From Solirubrobacter sp963837485 (GTDB lineage Bacteria; Actinomycetota; Thermoleophilia; Solirubrobacterales; Solirubrobacteraceae), in contig CAWINP010000017.1 of assembly GCA_963837485.1 (NCBI GenBank), forward strand, positions 76,380 through 140,379: 64,000 nt of DNA, written 5' to 3'. The position numbers and the translations under genes are program-made. This document shows positions 55,242 through 63,611 of the stretch, piece by piece. The notes below the pieces were generated by a model. That model saw nothing but the letters and a program-made list of their open reading frames with translations, was not told the DNA's origin and ran no database searches. Each line of letters starts with the position of its first letter. The stretch's first letter is position 1.

Positions 55242-55335
55242 CAGGTCGTCGCGAGCCGGGATCTGGCGCTACCGGACGCCCGCGAGCGAGATCGCGTGGA
55301 GGTCGAACGCCTACGCGGCGCCCCGGGCCTCACGG

Positions 55336-55587
55336 CTAGTGCCCGGAGGCGCGACCGTTCATTGAGAACATCGGTGGCTCGACAAGGAAGCGCGCGTGCC
55401 GCTGGACCCAGCGCTCGAGCTCGCTGACCGGGATCAGGATCAGTTGGCCGGACGCGACGACCTTCAGTTCTGGCTGGACACGGCGCTCGAAGTGGTTGAG
55501 GCTGATCCCGAGCGCCGCCGCGGCTTCGCGGCGCGTGAGCGTGTAGCGGGGCACCGGCTGGAGTGGGCGCGCAACGGCCTTGGCCAC
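55336..55587 (-). CDS. Excisionase-like helix-turn-helix protein, 83 aa
   Basis: GTG 55587: VAKAVARPLQPVPRYTLTRR, EAAAALGISLNHFERRVQPE, LKVVASGQLILIPVSELERW. This is a MerR/HTH_17-type DNA-binding domain with the strand-turn wing (SGQLILIP) of excisionases. It lies wholly inside, but in a different frame from, the open C-terminal extension of the relaxase. It may be the directionality factor of the integrated element or a copy or transfer regulator. Confidence 0.7.
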   Translation of the reverse strand: MAKAVARPLQPVPRYTLTRREAAAALGISLNHFERRVQPELKVVASGQLILIPVSELERWVQRHARFLVEPPMFSMNGRASGH

Positions 55588-58151
55588 CGTCAGAGCTCCC
55601 GACCGAGCACGCGGCCGCGTCGGAGCGCTCGGTCGCGCGGTCGGCGAGCAGGTCGAGGGTCGCATCGGCGCCCGCGGCACGGTCCTGCTCGCTGACAAAT
55701 CGCCGCGTCGCGTGAAGACGTTCGGCCTCGGCGCGCTGCACGCGGCGCAGCTCCCCGATTGCTGCGCGCTCGTCGCGGCGCGCCCGCTCAAGTTCGCGCC
55801 GGCGTCCCGGCAGCCATCGCAGCTTGCGCGTTTCGAGGGCGTGCCGATGTTCGGCGGCGTCGCTCGCGTCGCGCCCTCGGTCAGCGACTGCACTCGATCC
55901 GCTGTCGATGGCGAGAACCTGAGCGCTGCTCGTCCTGAGCGCGGCCGCGAGGCGCTCCAGCGGCTCCCGGCCTCCCTGCTCGGCCGGCGCGAACTCCTCA
56001 CGCTCCGCAGCAGCGTCGGCAGAGACGTAGAGCCGGTTCGCAAGACGGCCCCGGCTGAGGGCGACATAGGCCCACTCGCTGCTGATTCCCTGGCCGACGA
56101 GAACGAAGGAGCGATCGACGGTAGTGCCCTGGGCGACGTGACCGGTGATCGCGTAGCCGTGCAGCAGCGTCGGATCGCCGCTTCGCGTGACGTCGTCGAG
56201 GAACGCGCGATCGAGCCGGATGTCCGTGTCGCCGACCTTCACAGTCAGCACCCGCGCCGCGGGATCGACGCCGGTCACGCGACCGCGCTGGCCGTTGGCG
56301 ACGCCGAGACGATGAACGTTGCGCTTGATCACCACGGCGTCGCCGACGGCGAAGGCGCCGCCCGGCAGCGCGAGCTCGACCCCGCCCAGCTCGCCCGCGT
56401 CACGGAGGTGTCCTCGCGCACGCTCGTTCAGATCGGCAACGTCGGCGCGGCGCTGGGCGATCATCACCGCGTCCTCACCAGGTGCCGAGGCCAGCCACTC
56501 CCGGACGAGCCGGTCCCGCGTCCCACGCTCGCTCGGTTCGATCGCCAGCGCTCCATGCCGTAGATAGAGCTCCAGCGCGGAATCCGCCCCGCCGGAGCGG
56601 AGCTGATCGAGCGCCTCTCGCTCCCACGCGTTGACCTGGCGGAGATTCTCGCCGAGCTCTACCGCCAGGCCGCGGCGCACGAGGCCGATGAACGACCCGC
56701 CAGCGCCGATCTCCGGCAGCTGCCGATGGTCGCCGACGAGCACGAGCTTTCCTTGCGACTGCTCGACGTGCCCGAGCAGCTCCGCGAGCTGGCGGGTCGC
56801 GAGCATCCCGGCCTCATCCACGACGAGCACGCAGCGGCCGGGGAGCCCGCCACCGCCGTGGAGGTCGTTCAGCAGCGCGGCGACGCTCGTGCTCTGGATG
56901 CCCGCGCCTTCGGTCAGCTCGTTGGCCGCGCGGCGTGCGACCGCGGCGCCCAGCACCGGGTAGCCGGCCTCCTGCCACGCCTCGCGAGCGGCACCGAGCG
57001 CGAGCGTCTTACCGGCTCCCGCCTTTCCAGCCACGACCGCAACGCCGTCCCCGCACATGCACAGCGTCTCGATCACACGCCGCTGGTCCGGCGAGAGCGT
57101 CGGCCGCGCGGCCACGACCGCATCGACGACAGCAGCAACCGCCACGCCCGCTCGGGATCCAACCGCGGCCACGGCTCGATCAACGAGATCGCGCTCGAGC
57201 GCCCGGTGCTCCGGAGTCGAATAGCGGAGCCGATCCGCGCCCGCGGGAAGCACTCGACCATCGCGCCGGCGAAACGTCTCACCCGCGAGTCGCGTCTCGC
57301 CGTCGGGGATAAGCGGCACCGCGCGTGTCGCGAGGAACTGGTCGCAGGCGCGCTCGAGCTCGTGCGCGTCAACTTGCGAGCCGCGCGGGAGCGCTTCGCA
57401 CAGTCCCTGCAGCACCTCGCTGCGGTTGAATGTGGCCGCTTGGCGCGTGAGTCCGTCCGGGCCGGCGAGATGGTCCATTGCCGCCTGCCAGTCCCGCGTC
57501 TCGAGCAAGGTGCGCCGCTGCCATCGCCCGACCACCAGGCCCAACTCGCGCTCTCCGAAGCCCAGCGCCTCTGCCCGAGTGCGCCACTCCCGCGTCAGCG
57601 CCTCCGCGACAACGCGCGGATCTTTCGCGCGGCGCGTTGCCAGCGCGGCGGCCTCCGCGGCCCGAGCACCCGACGTGCCCCGCTCTGCGAGCGCCGCGTC
57701 GATCTCAGCCTTCCTGCGACTGAACGCGCGCGTCACGATACGAGGAACGCCGGAGATCTCCGCGATCCCGCGGCGCACGAGTGTCCATTCCACGCCGATC
57801 GTGCGCGTGAGTTCGCTCCGCAGCACCGCCTGGTACCGAAAGCTCGCCGCACGCGCCTCGGCGTACAGCCGGCGCCCGTCGAGCGCTGACCACCGCCCGT
57901 CGAGCCCGCGCCCAAGGTTCGCCACCAAGACATGGGTGTGCAGCTGCGGATCACCGGCCCGCGAGGTCCGATGGCGAAATGCCGCAGCGACGAAGCCCGA
58001 CGCCTCCTCGACGATCGCGCCCGCGTGGCCACGCCGCACGGCCACGGCCGACCGCTCGAGGTACCGAACAGCCTCAAGGGCCGCTACATCATGAGCTTTA
58101 CGTACAGAGTCACGCAGTTCCGCGTCACCGAGCCCGAACAGCAGGCTCACG

Positions 58152-58159
58152 CTCTTCGG
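58152..58159. repeat. 8-bp target-site duplication, left copy
   Basis: CTCTTCGG here and at 59666-59673, directly abutting both ends of the insertion sequence. On the minus strand it is CCGAAGAG, spanning the relaxase codons Pro-Lys-Ser; removing the IS plus one copy restores the frame SAPKSVSLLFGLG. Confidence 0.93.
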
Positions 58160-59665
58160 GAGGATGTCCGGATCGTCGTGGGATTTCGCGGCGGTCCAGT
58201 TTGTGCGATCTGTGACTAATTATACCGTTGCGGTGATCGGCGTCTTCGTTGTCGGGGTCGCGGGTGTGAGCTGAGCGGTGCGCGTGACGGTCATCGCGTG
58301 GCGTTCGACGGCGATCACGAGCGTGGCGAGGTCGCGGTAGCCGATGATGCGTCGGAACTGTTGCTCGGCGACGAGCATGCCGGCGGCGGTCCAGCGCTTT
58401 CGCATGTCGCCGCCTTGCCAGCGTTTGACGTTGCGCTGGGTGTGGCGGACGATCTCGATCATCGACTCGCACGGGTTCGTCGAGGACAGCGTCTTGGCGA
58501 GCTGGCCGGTGATCCCGAGCCGCATCAGCGTCAGCGTCTCGTGCATCCCCTCGCGCAACGAGGCGGCGGCGTCCGGCCACGTGCGATCCAGCTCGCCGGC
58601 CAACAGCTGCAGGCGCTGCTCGGCCAGGTCGGCGTCGGCCAGCGACCAGGCTGCGCGCAGCCGGCCCTGGACCGCGTCGCGGTCACGCTCGGGCAGCAAG
58701 TCGATCACATTCCTTTCCTTGTGCCGCTGGCAGCGATGGACCAGCGCGTGCTCGCCGAAGACGTCGCGGATCGCCCGCCGCAGCGCCTTGCCGCCGTCGA
58801 TCACGAACAGGATCGCCTGCCCAGGGTCCAGGCCGCGGTCGACGAGATCGGCCAGCAGCGTCCTGGCCAGGGTGGCGTTCTCGGTCGAGCCCTCCCAAAG
58901 CCCGAGCGGGAGCTTGACGCCTTCGGTCGTGATGCCCAGCGCGACGACGTGCGTGGCCTCGGCGACCTCCATCCCGTCGAGCATCATCACCGCCAAGCGG
59001 ACATCGTCCAAGCGCCTGGACATGAGCTCCTCCAGCGCGGTCCGGGTGCGCTCGACGAACATCTCCGAGACCGACGACTTGCCCGTCGCCGAGGCCTCGG
59101 TCTCGACACCGAGCCCGACGGGCTCACCGACGCGAGCGAACTTACGCGTCGAGACGCCCGCGAGCATCCGGTCCATCACCGCCCGCGTCAGCGGATCACG
59201 GTCGGCAAAGAACGCATACGTCCCGACCGCCAGCTCGTGCTCGTCGTCGGCCGTGCGCATCCGCGGCCGGCGCACCCGCACGCGCCGCCCGCCCAGCGTC
59301 ATCGACCCGTCCTCGTGGCCGTGACGCTTCGCGCCGCGACCGGGGTTGTGCTTGCCCTTCGGGCCCACGACCTCGGCGACCTCAAGTTCCATCAGCTCGT
59401 GCACCACGCTCAGCCCGACGCCCACGCTCAGCGCCAGCAGACCCTCCCTCGCTGCCCCGACGAGCTCACCGAGCGCCTCCTGGATCTCCGCTGGCAGCGG
59501 CATCTCGGCCGCCTGCACAGTCGTGACGACCTTCGGCGCAGGTACCTTCTTCACGGCGGTTCCTCCTGTCCCGGATGGACTTCAAGCACCCAGAACGCTG
59601 CCAACGGCAGCGGACGGGGCCGGAAGGACCGCCGCTCAAAGTTCTACGAGATCTCGGACAACCTC
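58160..59665 (-). mobile_element. IS256-family insertion sequence, 1506 bp
   Basis: Ends defined by imperfect terminal inverted repeats of about 38-40 bp. The left is GAGGATGTCCGGATC to CGGCGGTCC (58160-58197) and the right, read inward, is GAGGTTGTCCGAGATC to CGGCGGTCC (59665-59626). It is flanked by an 8-bp target duplication CTCTTCGG, as expected for IS256-type elements. It encodes one transposase. The intact ends and duplication indicate a recent, unrearranged insertion into the relaxase gene. Confidence 0.95.
58220..59554 (-). CDS. IS256-family transposase
   Basis: 444 aa from ATG 59554. DDE mutator-type: first Asp in LAVMMLDGMEVAEATHVVAL, second Asp in AILFVIDGGKALRRAIRDVF, and the insertion-domain signature VHRCQRHKERNVIDLLPERD. 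The Glu is in SSTNPCESMIEIVRHTQRNV with KRW. Full length with no internal stops, so it could be active. It occupies almost all of the element between the terminal repeats. Confidence 0.95.
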   Translation of the reverse strand: MKKVPAPKVVTTVQAAEMPLPAEIQEALGELVGAAREGLLALSVGVGLSVVHELMELEVAEVVGPKGKHNPGRGAKRHGHEDGSMTLGGRRVRVRRPRMRTADDEHELAVGTYAFFADRDPLTRAVMDRMLAGVSTRKFARVGEPVGLGVETEASATGKSSVSEMFVERTRTALEELMSRRLDDVRLAVMMLDGMEVAEATHVVALGITTEGVKLPLGLWEGSTENATLARTLLADLVDRGLDPGQAILFVIDGGKALRRAIRDVFGEHALVHRCQRHKERNVIDLLPERDRDAVQGRLRAAWSLADADLAEQRLQLLAGELDRTWPDAAASLREGMHETLTLMRLGITGQLAKTLSSTNPCESMIEIVRHTQRNVKRWQGGDMRKRWTAAGMLVAEQQFRRIIGYRDLATLVIAVERHAMTVTRTAQLTPATPTTKTPITATV

Positions 59666-59673
59666 CTCTTCGG
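59666..59673. repeat. 8-bp target-site duplication, right copy
   Basis: CTCTTCGG, identical to 58152-58159, immediately outside the right inverted repeat of the IS256-type element and within the relaxase coding sequence. Confidence 0.93.
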
Positions 59674-59970
59674 CGCAGAGAACGTCAGATCGAACCCGGC
59701 GACCCTTGCCGGACTGCTCGATGTCCGCAACGGAGTCCCGTCGCGCGGGTCCAGCCCGGCCAGCACGTTGCGAAGCGCCTCGGGCGCGACATCGCCGCTG
59801 AGCCCGAGCTCACGCGCGGCTGCGCCGATCCACTGTCCCCGAGCCTCGCGAGGCGTCAGGTAGTAGTCCTCGATCCCCTCGCCCACGCTCTGCGCCACGT
59901 CGACGCGCTCCTCCGCCTGGTCGAGGTAGTACTTGGCCTGGCCGGCCGCCAGCTTGCCGATCGAGAGCAC
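59674..59970 (-). pseudogene. N-terminal fragment of the interrupted MobF relaxase
   Basis: Starts at GTG 59970: VLSIGKLAAGQAKYYLDQAE (the Tyr pair is the catalytic transesterification site), then VGEGIEDYYLTPREARGQWI, GLDPRDGTPL and AGFDLTFSAPK up to the IS. Joined across the IS it gives a relaxase N-terminus of the usual design. As it stands the fragment ends in a few IS-encoded codons and a stop at 59644. The 150 bases upstream (59971-60120) may hold the transfer origin, but I see no convincing nic site. Confidence 0.9.
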
Positions 59971-60120
59971 GGATGTAGGCCTCTGATCGTTAAGCCGACG
60001 AGCACAGCCCGCGGACAGCGGGATTGGCAAAGGTGGCGCATCCCCACTCGCGCTATGGCAATGGGAAGTGGCGCGAAGCCGACCGCACACCGAACGGCCG
60101 AGCCCATGACGGATGCGAGC

Positions 60121-61491
60121 TCAAGAGCTCAGATGCGTTGGCGGCGAGCTCTGGTGGAACTCGAGCGCCTCAGGAGTCTCTTCGAACTGCAGCAACTCCC
60201 CCGCTAGATCCAGGAGCGCGCCACGGACCTCGTGCGGATGCACGCGGAAGAACTCTCGGCGCGTGTTCACGCGATTGATCCGCTGGTCAGCGAAGCGCTG
60301 ATGCAAGCTGGCTTCAATCCCGACGGCGTCCTCCGAGAAGAACAGCGCATGGACGTCGAACCGAAACGGCACCGAAGCGTCGCCGAGCTCGCGGACTCGG
60401 TCCAGTGGCTCAAGCCGGCGGGTCATGCCGATCTTCACGACGTCAGGGCCAAACGAGCCGACATTCGAGATCACGTAGACGTATCCGGCCCGAATGTTCG
60501 CCGCGCGATAGTCGACGTCCTCGATCGCTCGCTCGACGTCCGTCAACTGCTCCTGAACCCGCGCTGACCCGTCCTCGTCGCCGTTCTCCCGGAGCGTGGC
60601 GAGTGCGTTGAGGTAGTGCTGACGCTCCTTCTCGAGCCGCGCGCGCTCCCGTTCAATCTCCTGCTGCGCCTTGCGCTCTTCACGAAGACGTTCCCGCTCC
60701 TCCCGTTCGCGCTCCTTCTCCTCCGCGAGCTTTTCGAGATAGTCTGCCGTCAGCTCGAGCTCCCGGATTCGAAGTCGGTGATACGCGTCCGAGATCCGAA
60801 TGTCCATGGTCTTGCCGAGCTTCGCGATCGTCACGGTCACCTTCGTGAGGCGATCAACGGCCGAAGCGAGCTTGTATGGCTTCAGTCCGCGGACGAGGTT
60901 GTCCGCCTCGGCGTTGTACGCCCGAAGCATGAGCTTTGAGAAGTCCCGCACCATCGTGCGGCCTTTGCTCAGAGAGTCGTTCACCCTCCAGTTCGTGGTC
61001 GCCAGCACCGCGCCGCCGTCCTTGCGAGCCATGAGCTTGATCTGCTCGCCAAGCCGCTTCAGCTCGGCTTGATAGGCGACTGAGTCCGTAAGCGGGTGCC
61101 GGTACTCGTAGATCCCGACTTCCTGCAGGATCTCGGCCTCCTCAGTCACGACGACCCGCTCTCGCAAGGCGGCTAGCTGCGTCTCAAGCTGCGTCTTCTC
61201 GCCTCGCGCTTTCGACATCTCCCCATCGAGCTCGGCGATAGCGTCCGCTCGGTTCTTCGCCAACGCCGCCTCGGATGCTGCGGTCTCGCTCGCGAGTTCG
61301 TCCCGGCGTCGCTCGAGTTCGAGCACAGACAAGACGCCCAGCCGCTCCTGAGCGTCGCGAATCTTGTGAAGCTCGTCGGCCAGCTCTCGGGCGCGCCTTC
61401 GCGCGCCGAACAACGGAATCTTCTCCGCTGGCGTCGCCTTCGACTCGGTCGACCTGTCCGTCTTGGTTGCGTCCTGCACGGCCTCGGCCAT
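60121..61491 (-). CDS. DUF4041 / T5orf172 GIY-YIG-type protein
   Basis: 456 aa from ATG 61491, chosen for the GGAGG 7-12 bases upstream; the frame is open to 61527. N-terminal coiled coil, then DUF4041-like YEYRHPLTDSVAYQAELKRL and MARKDGGAVLATTNWRVNDS. A long charged coiled coil (about 265-325) is followed by a C-terminal T5orf172/GIY-YIG domain: AGYVYVISNVGSFGPDVVKI, GMTRRLEPLDRVRELGDASV, EASLHQRFADQRINRVNTRR, EFFRV. Such proteins are frequent in phages and defence islands and are probable DNA nucleases. It is divergent from the ATPase/kinase-like pair. Confidence 0.85.
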   Translation of the reverse strand: MAEAVQDATKTDRSTESKATPAEKIPLFGARRRARELADELHKIRDAQERLGVLSVLELERRRDELASETAASEAALAKNRADAIAELDGEMSKARGEKTQLETQLAALRERVVVTEEAEILQEVGIYEYRHPLTDSVAYQAELKRLGEQIKLMARKDGGAVLATTNWRVNDSLSKGRTMVRDFSKLMLRAYNAEADNLVRGLKPYKLASAVDRLTKVTVTIAKLGKTMDIRISDAYHRLRIRELELTADYLEKLAEEKEREREERERLREERKAQQEIERERARLEKERQHYLNALATLRENGDEDGSARVQEQLTDVERAIEDVDYRAANIRAGYVYVISNVGSFGPDVVKIGMTRRLEPLDRVRELGDASVPFRFDVHALFFSEDAVGIEASLHQRFADQRINRVNTRREFFRVHPHEVRGALLDLAGELLQFEETPEALEFHQSSPPTHLSS

Positions 61492-61748
61492 GGCCTTCCC
61501 TCCATCCGTGAGCCCTGAACGAATCATGATCCTCTATCGGATGGCGTCCCTAGTGGTCAAGTCGACGGTTCGGCGGACGACCGGACGCCTCGCTCGCCGG
61601 GCCGGCATCGAGAGCTCGGCGGCACCATAGGTGCAGGGGTGTGGTCGGAGGCAGTCGCTGCAGTCGCCGCAACCGGCGCGGACGCTGGGCCGAATTTCCA
61701 CGCGAACGAAGCCGCAGCCCGACCGGAGCCGATGCGACACTAGCGGCG
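61492..61748. promoter_or_regulatory. Divergent promoter region of the cargo module
   Basis: A 257-base gap between the DUF4041 gene (start 61491, minus) and the ATPase gene (start 61749, plus). It must hold both promoters. The plus frame is open here from GTG 61641, but the encoded Arg-rich peptide looks non-native. No long inverted repeat or named operator is visible. Confidence 0.4.
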
Positions 61749-63611
61749 ATGCCGTCGGTCGATCCAACACCACCGCTCTACATCGAGCGAATTACCGTCG
61801 AGGAGGGTTTCCTCGACGGTCTAGATCTTGGATTTCGTCCCGGGCTCAACGTCCTTATCGGCCCTCGTGGTGTTGGTAAGACCTCAGTGATCGAACTTCT
61901 GCGCTTCTGTTTCGGCGTTCCTGCCCTGACGGAGCGTTTCGCACAAGCGTCTCGCGATCACGCTCGGTCAGTCCTCAGCGACGGACGAGTGGTCGTGACG
62001 TATGCGCTGGACGTCGACCGTCTGACGATCGCGAGGCGGTCCAGGGACGAGGACCCAGAAGGCGAGCCGATCCCTATCGGCTCTTCGCCTATCGTGCTGT
62101 CGCAGAATGAGATCGAGGCCGTCGGTCTCGATGCACGCGGGCGCCTTCGCATCGTCGATGGCTTTCGTCGAGACAGTGCCGCTGAGCTGCGTCGTGAGAG
62201 AGCGGCGCTATCGAACATTGAGTCGCTAAGCCGGGAGATTCGGGATCTCGAGGCTGATCTCACGCGACTCGAGCACGAGGCAAGCGAACTGCCAGACGCT
62301 CGAACGGCGCTGTCGGCGGCAAATGATGAGCATGCAGCGCAGCAGCACACGCTGCAGCAGGCACTTCCGGAACTCGCCGCCCTGGACGACCTGAGCAAGA
62401 CGCTGGCTGCGGATGCGGTCCGAGCATCATCGCTGGACCGCTCCATCGCGGCGATGTCCCAGTGGTCCGGCGCTGTGTCTCAGGTTCTTCGGACAACGCC
62501 CGTTTTGGAAGCTCCTGACGACGACCCCTCCACACGTCAACTGAGGAATAGAGTTCAGGCAGCACAAACCAAGATCGAAGCTGCCCGGGACGAGATCGAT
62601 CAGGCGCTCCAATTCCTCGAGGCACAACTCACCGCCGCCCGGGACGCATCTCGGGTCAATGAGGACCGCGCTCGTGAGCTACGGAGGCTTGCAGAAAGTC
62701 TTCAAGAGGGGGCCGGCGCCGTCGCTCGACGGCGTGCGGCGCTTCAGGAGCGAGTCGCGCAGCTGGAAGCGCTGCAGGGTCTCGCGGTGGAGCGGCGAGA
62801 ACGAGTGGCTTCTCGGCGAAGGCTTCGAGATGAAGCTATTGATGAACTCGAGGGCGTCAGGACCAGACGTTTCGAGGAGCGGCAGGTTGTCGCGCGAGAT
62901 CTCAGCCGCGATCTCAGTCCCCAGATCGAGATTGACGTGCGACGATCAGGTCTCTCGGGCGAATACGCGAAAGCCATCGCGGAGACATTGCGAGGCTCAG
63001 GGCTTCACTACTCGCAGATTGCGCCACTTCTTGCGGAGCGCGTCCCTCCTTACGAGCTCGTAAAACTTGCGGAGGATCGCAATCACAAGCTTGTTGCCAG
63101 ACTCCTCGACATACCCGACGACCGGGCGCAACGGGTGCTCGATCGCATCGGAGAGTCCGACGCGGCGCCGATCCTTCAGGCGAATGTTGAGGACTCGGCC
63201 GCGTTTCGTCTCCTCGTTGGTCCTGAGTTCCGGGACACGACGATGCTTTCGACGGGACAACGCTGCACCGCCGTGCTGCCTGTGTTGTTGCACCACGCGA
63301 ATCGCCCGCTGATCATGGACCAGCCGGAGGACCACCTCGACACAGCCTTCATCGTTGAGACCCTCGTCAAGGCTATTCGACAACGGCCACCGACCAGCCA
63401 ACTCATCGTCTCGACCCACAACCCCAACATCCCGGTTCTTGGCGAGGCATCGCAGGTGACAGTTCTCGATTCAGATGGGCGGCGCGGGTATGCAAGTCAC
63501 ACAGGAGATCTTGACTCGGACGAGACAGTTCACGCGATCACCAGCATCATGGAAGGTGGGCGTGAGGCGTTCGAACGGCGAGCAAGCTTCTACCGCTCGC
63601 ATCCCACCTGA
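61749..63611 (+). CDS. SMC/RecF-like ABC-type ATPase of a putative conflict system
   Basis: 620 aa from ATG 61749 (MPSVDPTPPLYIERITVEEG). Walker A GLNVLIGPRGVGKTSVIELL, Q-loop region SPIVLSQNEIEAVGLDARG, a central coiled coil (about 160-420), ABC signature TTMLSTGQRCTAVLPVLLHH, Walker B RPLIMDQPEDHLDTAFIVET, and H-loop LIVSTHNPNIPVLGEA. The active site is complete. It is similar in layout to the SMC-like ATPases of several anti-phage systems. The stop overlaps the next gene (TGATG), so the two products are probably made together. Confidence 0.88.
   Translation: MPSVDPTPPLYIERITVEEGFLDGLDLGFRPGLNVLIGPRGVGKTSVIELLRFCFGVPALTERFAQASRDHARSVLSDGRVVVTYALDVDRLTIARRSRDEDPEGEPIPIGSSPIVLSQNEIEAVGLDARGRLRIVDGFRRDSAAELRRERAALSNIESLSREIRDLEADLTRLEHEASELPDARTALSAANDEHAAQQHTLQQALPELAALDDLSKTLAADAVRASSLDRSIAAMSQWSGAVSQVLRTTPVLEAPDDDPSTRQLRNRVQAAQTKIEAARDEIDQALQFLEAQLTAARDASRVNEDRARELRRLAESLQEGAGAVARRRAALQERVAQLEALQGLAVERRERVASRRRLRDEAIDELEGVRTRRFEERQVVARDLSRDLSPQIEIDVRRSGLSGEYAKAIAETLRGSGLHYSQIAPLLAERVPPYELVKLAEDRNHKLVARLLDIPDDRAQRVLDRIGESDAAPILQANVEDSAAFRLLVGPEFRDTTMLSTGQRCTAVLPVLLHHANRPLIMDQPEDHLDTAFIVETLVKAIRQRPPTSQLIVSTHNPNIPVLGEASQVTVLDSDGRRGYASHTGDLDSDETVHAITSIMEGGREAFERRASFYRSHPT

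Larger units (their letters stand above)
55223..58159 (-). pseudogene. MobF relaxase/helicase (TraA/TrwC-type), large fragment cut by an insertion
   Basis: Frame of about 975 residues from the IS junction: SVSLLFGLGDAELRDSVRKA, AAAFRHRTSRAGDPQLHTHV (HxH metal site of the relaxase), Walker A VVAGKAGAGKTLALGAAREA, motif II RCVLVVDEAGMLATRQLAEL, and C-terminal UvrD-like GYAITGHVAQGTTVDRSFVL. The catalytic Tyr region is on the other side of the insertion (59668-59970). The last ~120 codons overlap the excisionase-like gene and look non-native, so the original stop was probably lost by a frameshift. Confidence 0.88.

Noticed and set aside
55580..57889. Long plus-strand ORFs opposite the relaxase
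   Set aside because: No domain signatures; the minus strand holds Walker and HxH relaxase motifs.
58298..59863. 521-codon plus-strand ORF across the IS
   Set aside because: Antisense to the transposase and runs across the IS boundary into the relaxase, so it cannot be a native gene.
59971..60120. Possible oriT upstream of the relaxase
   Set aside because: Location is right and short inverted bits exist (CCCGCGGACAGCGGG), but I see no convincing nic site or strong inverted repeat.
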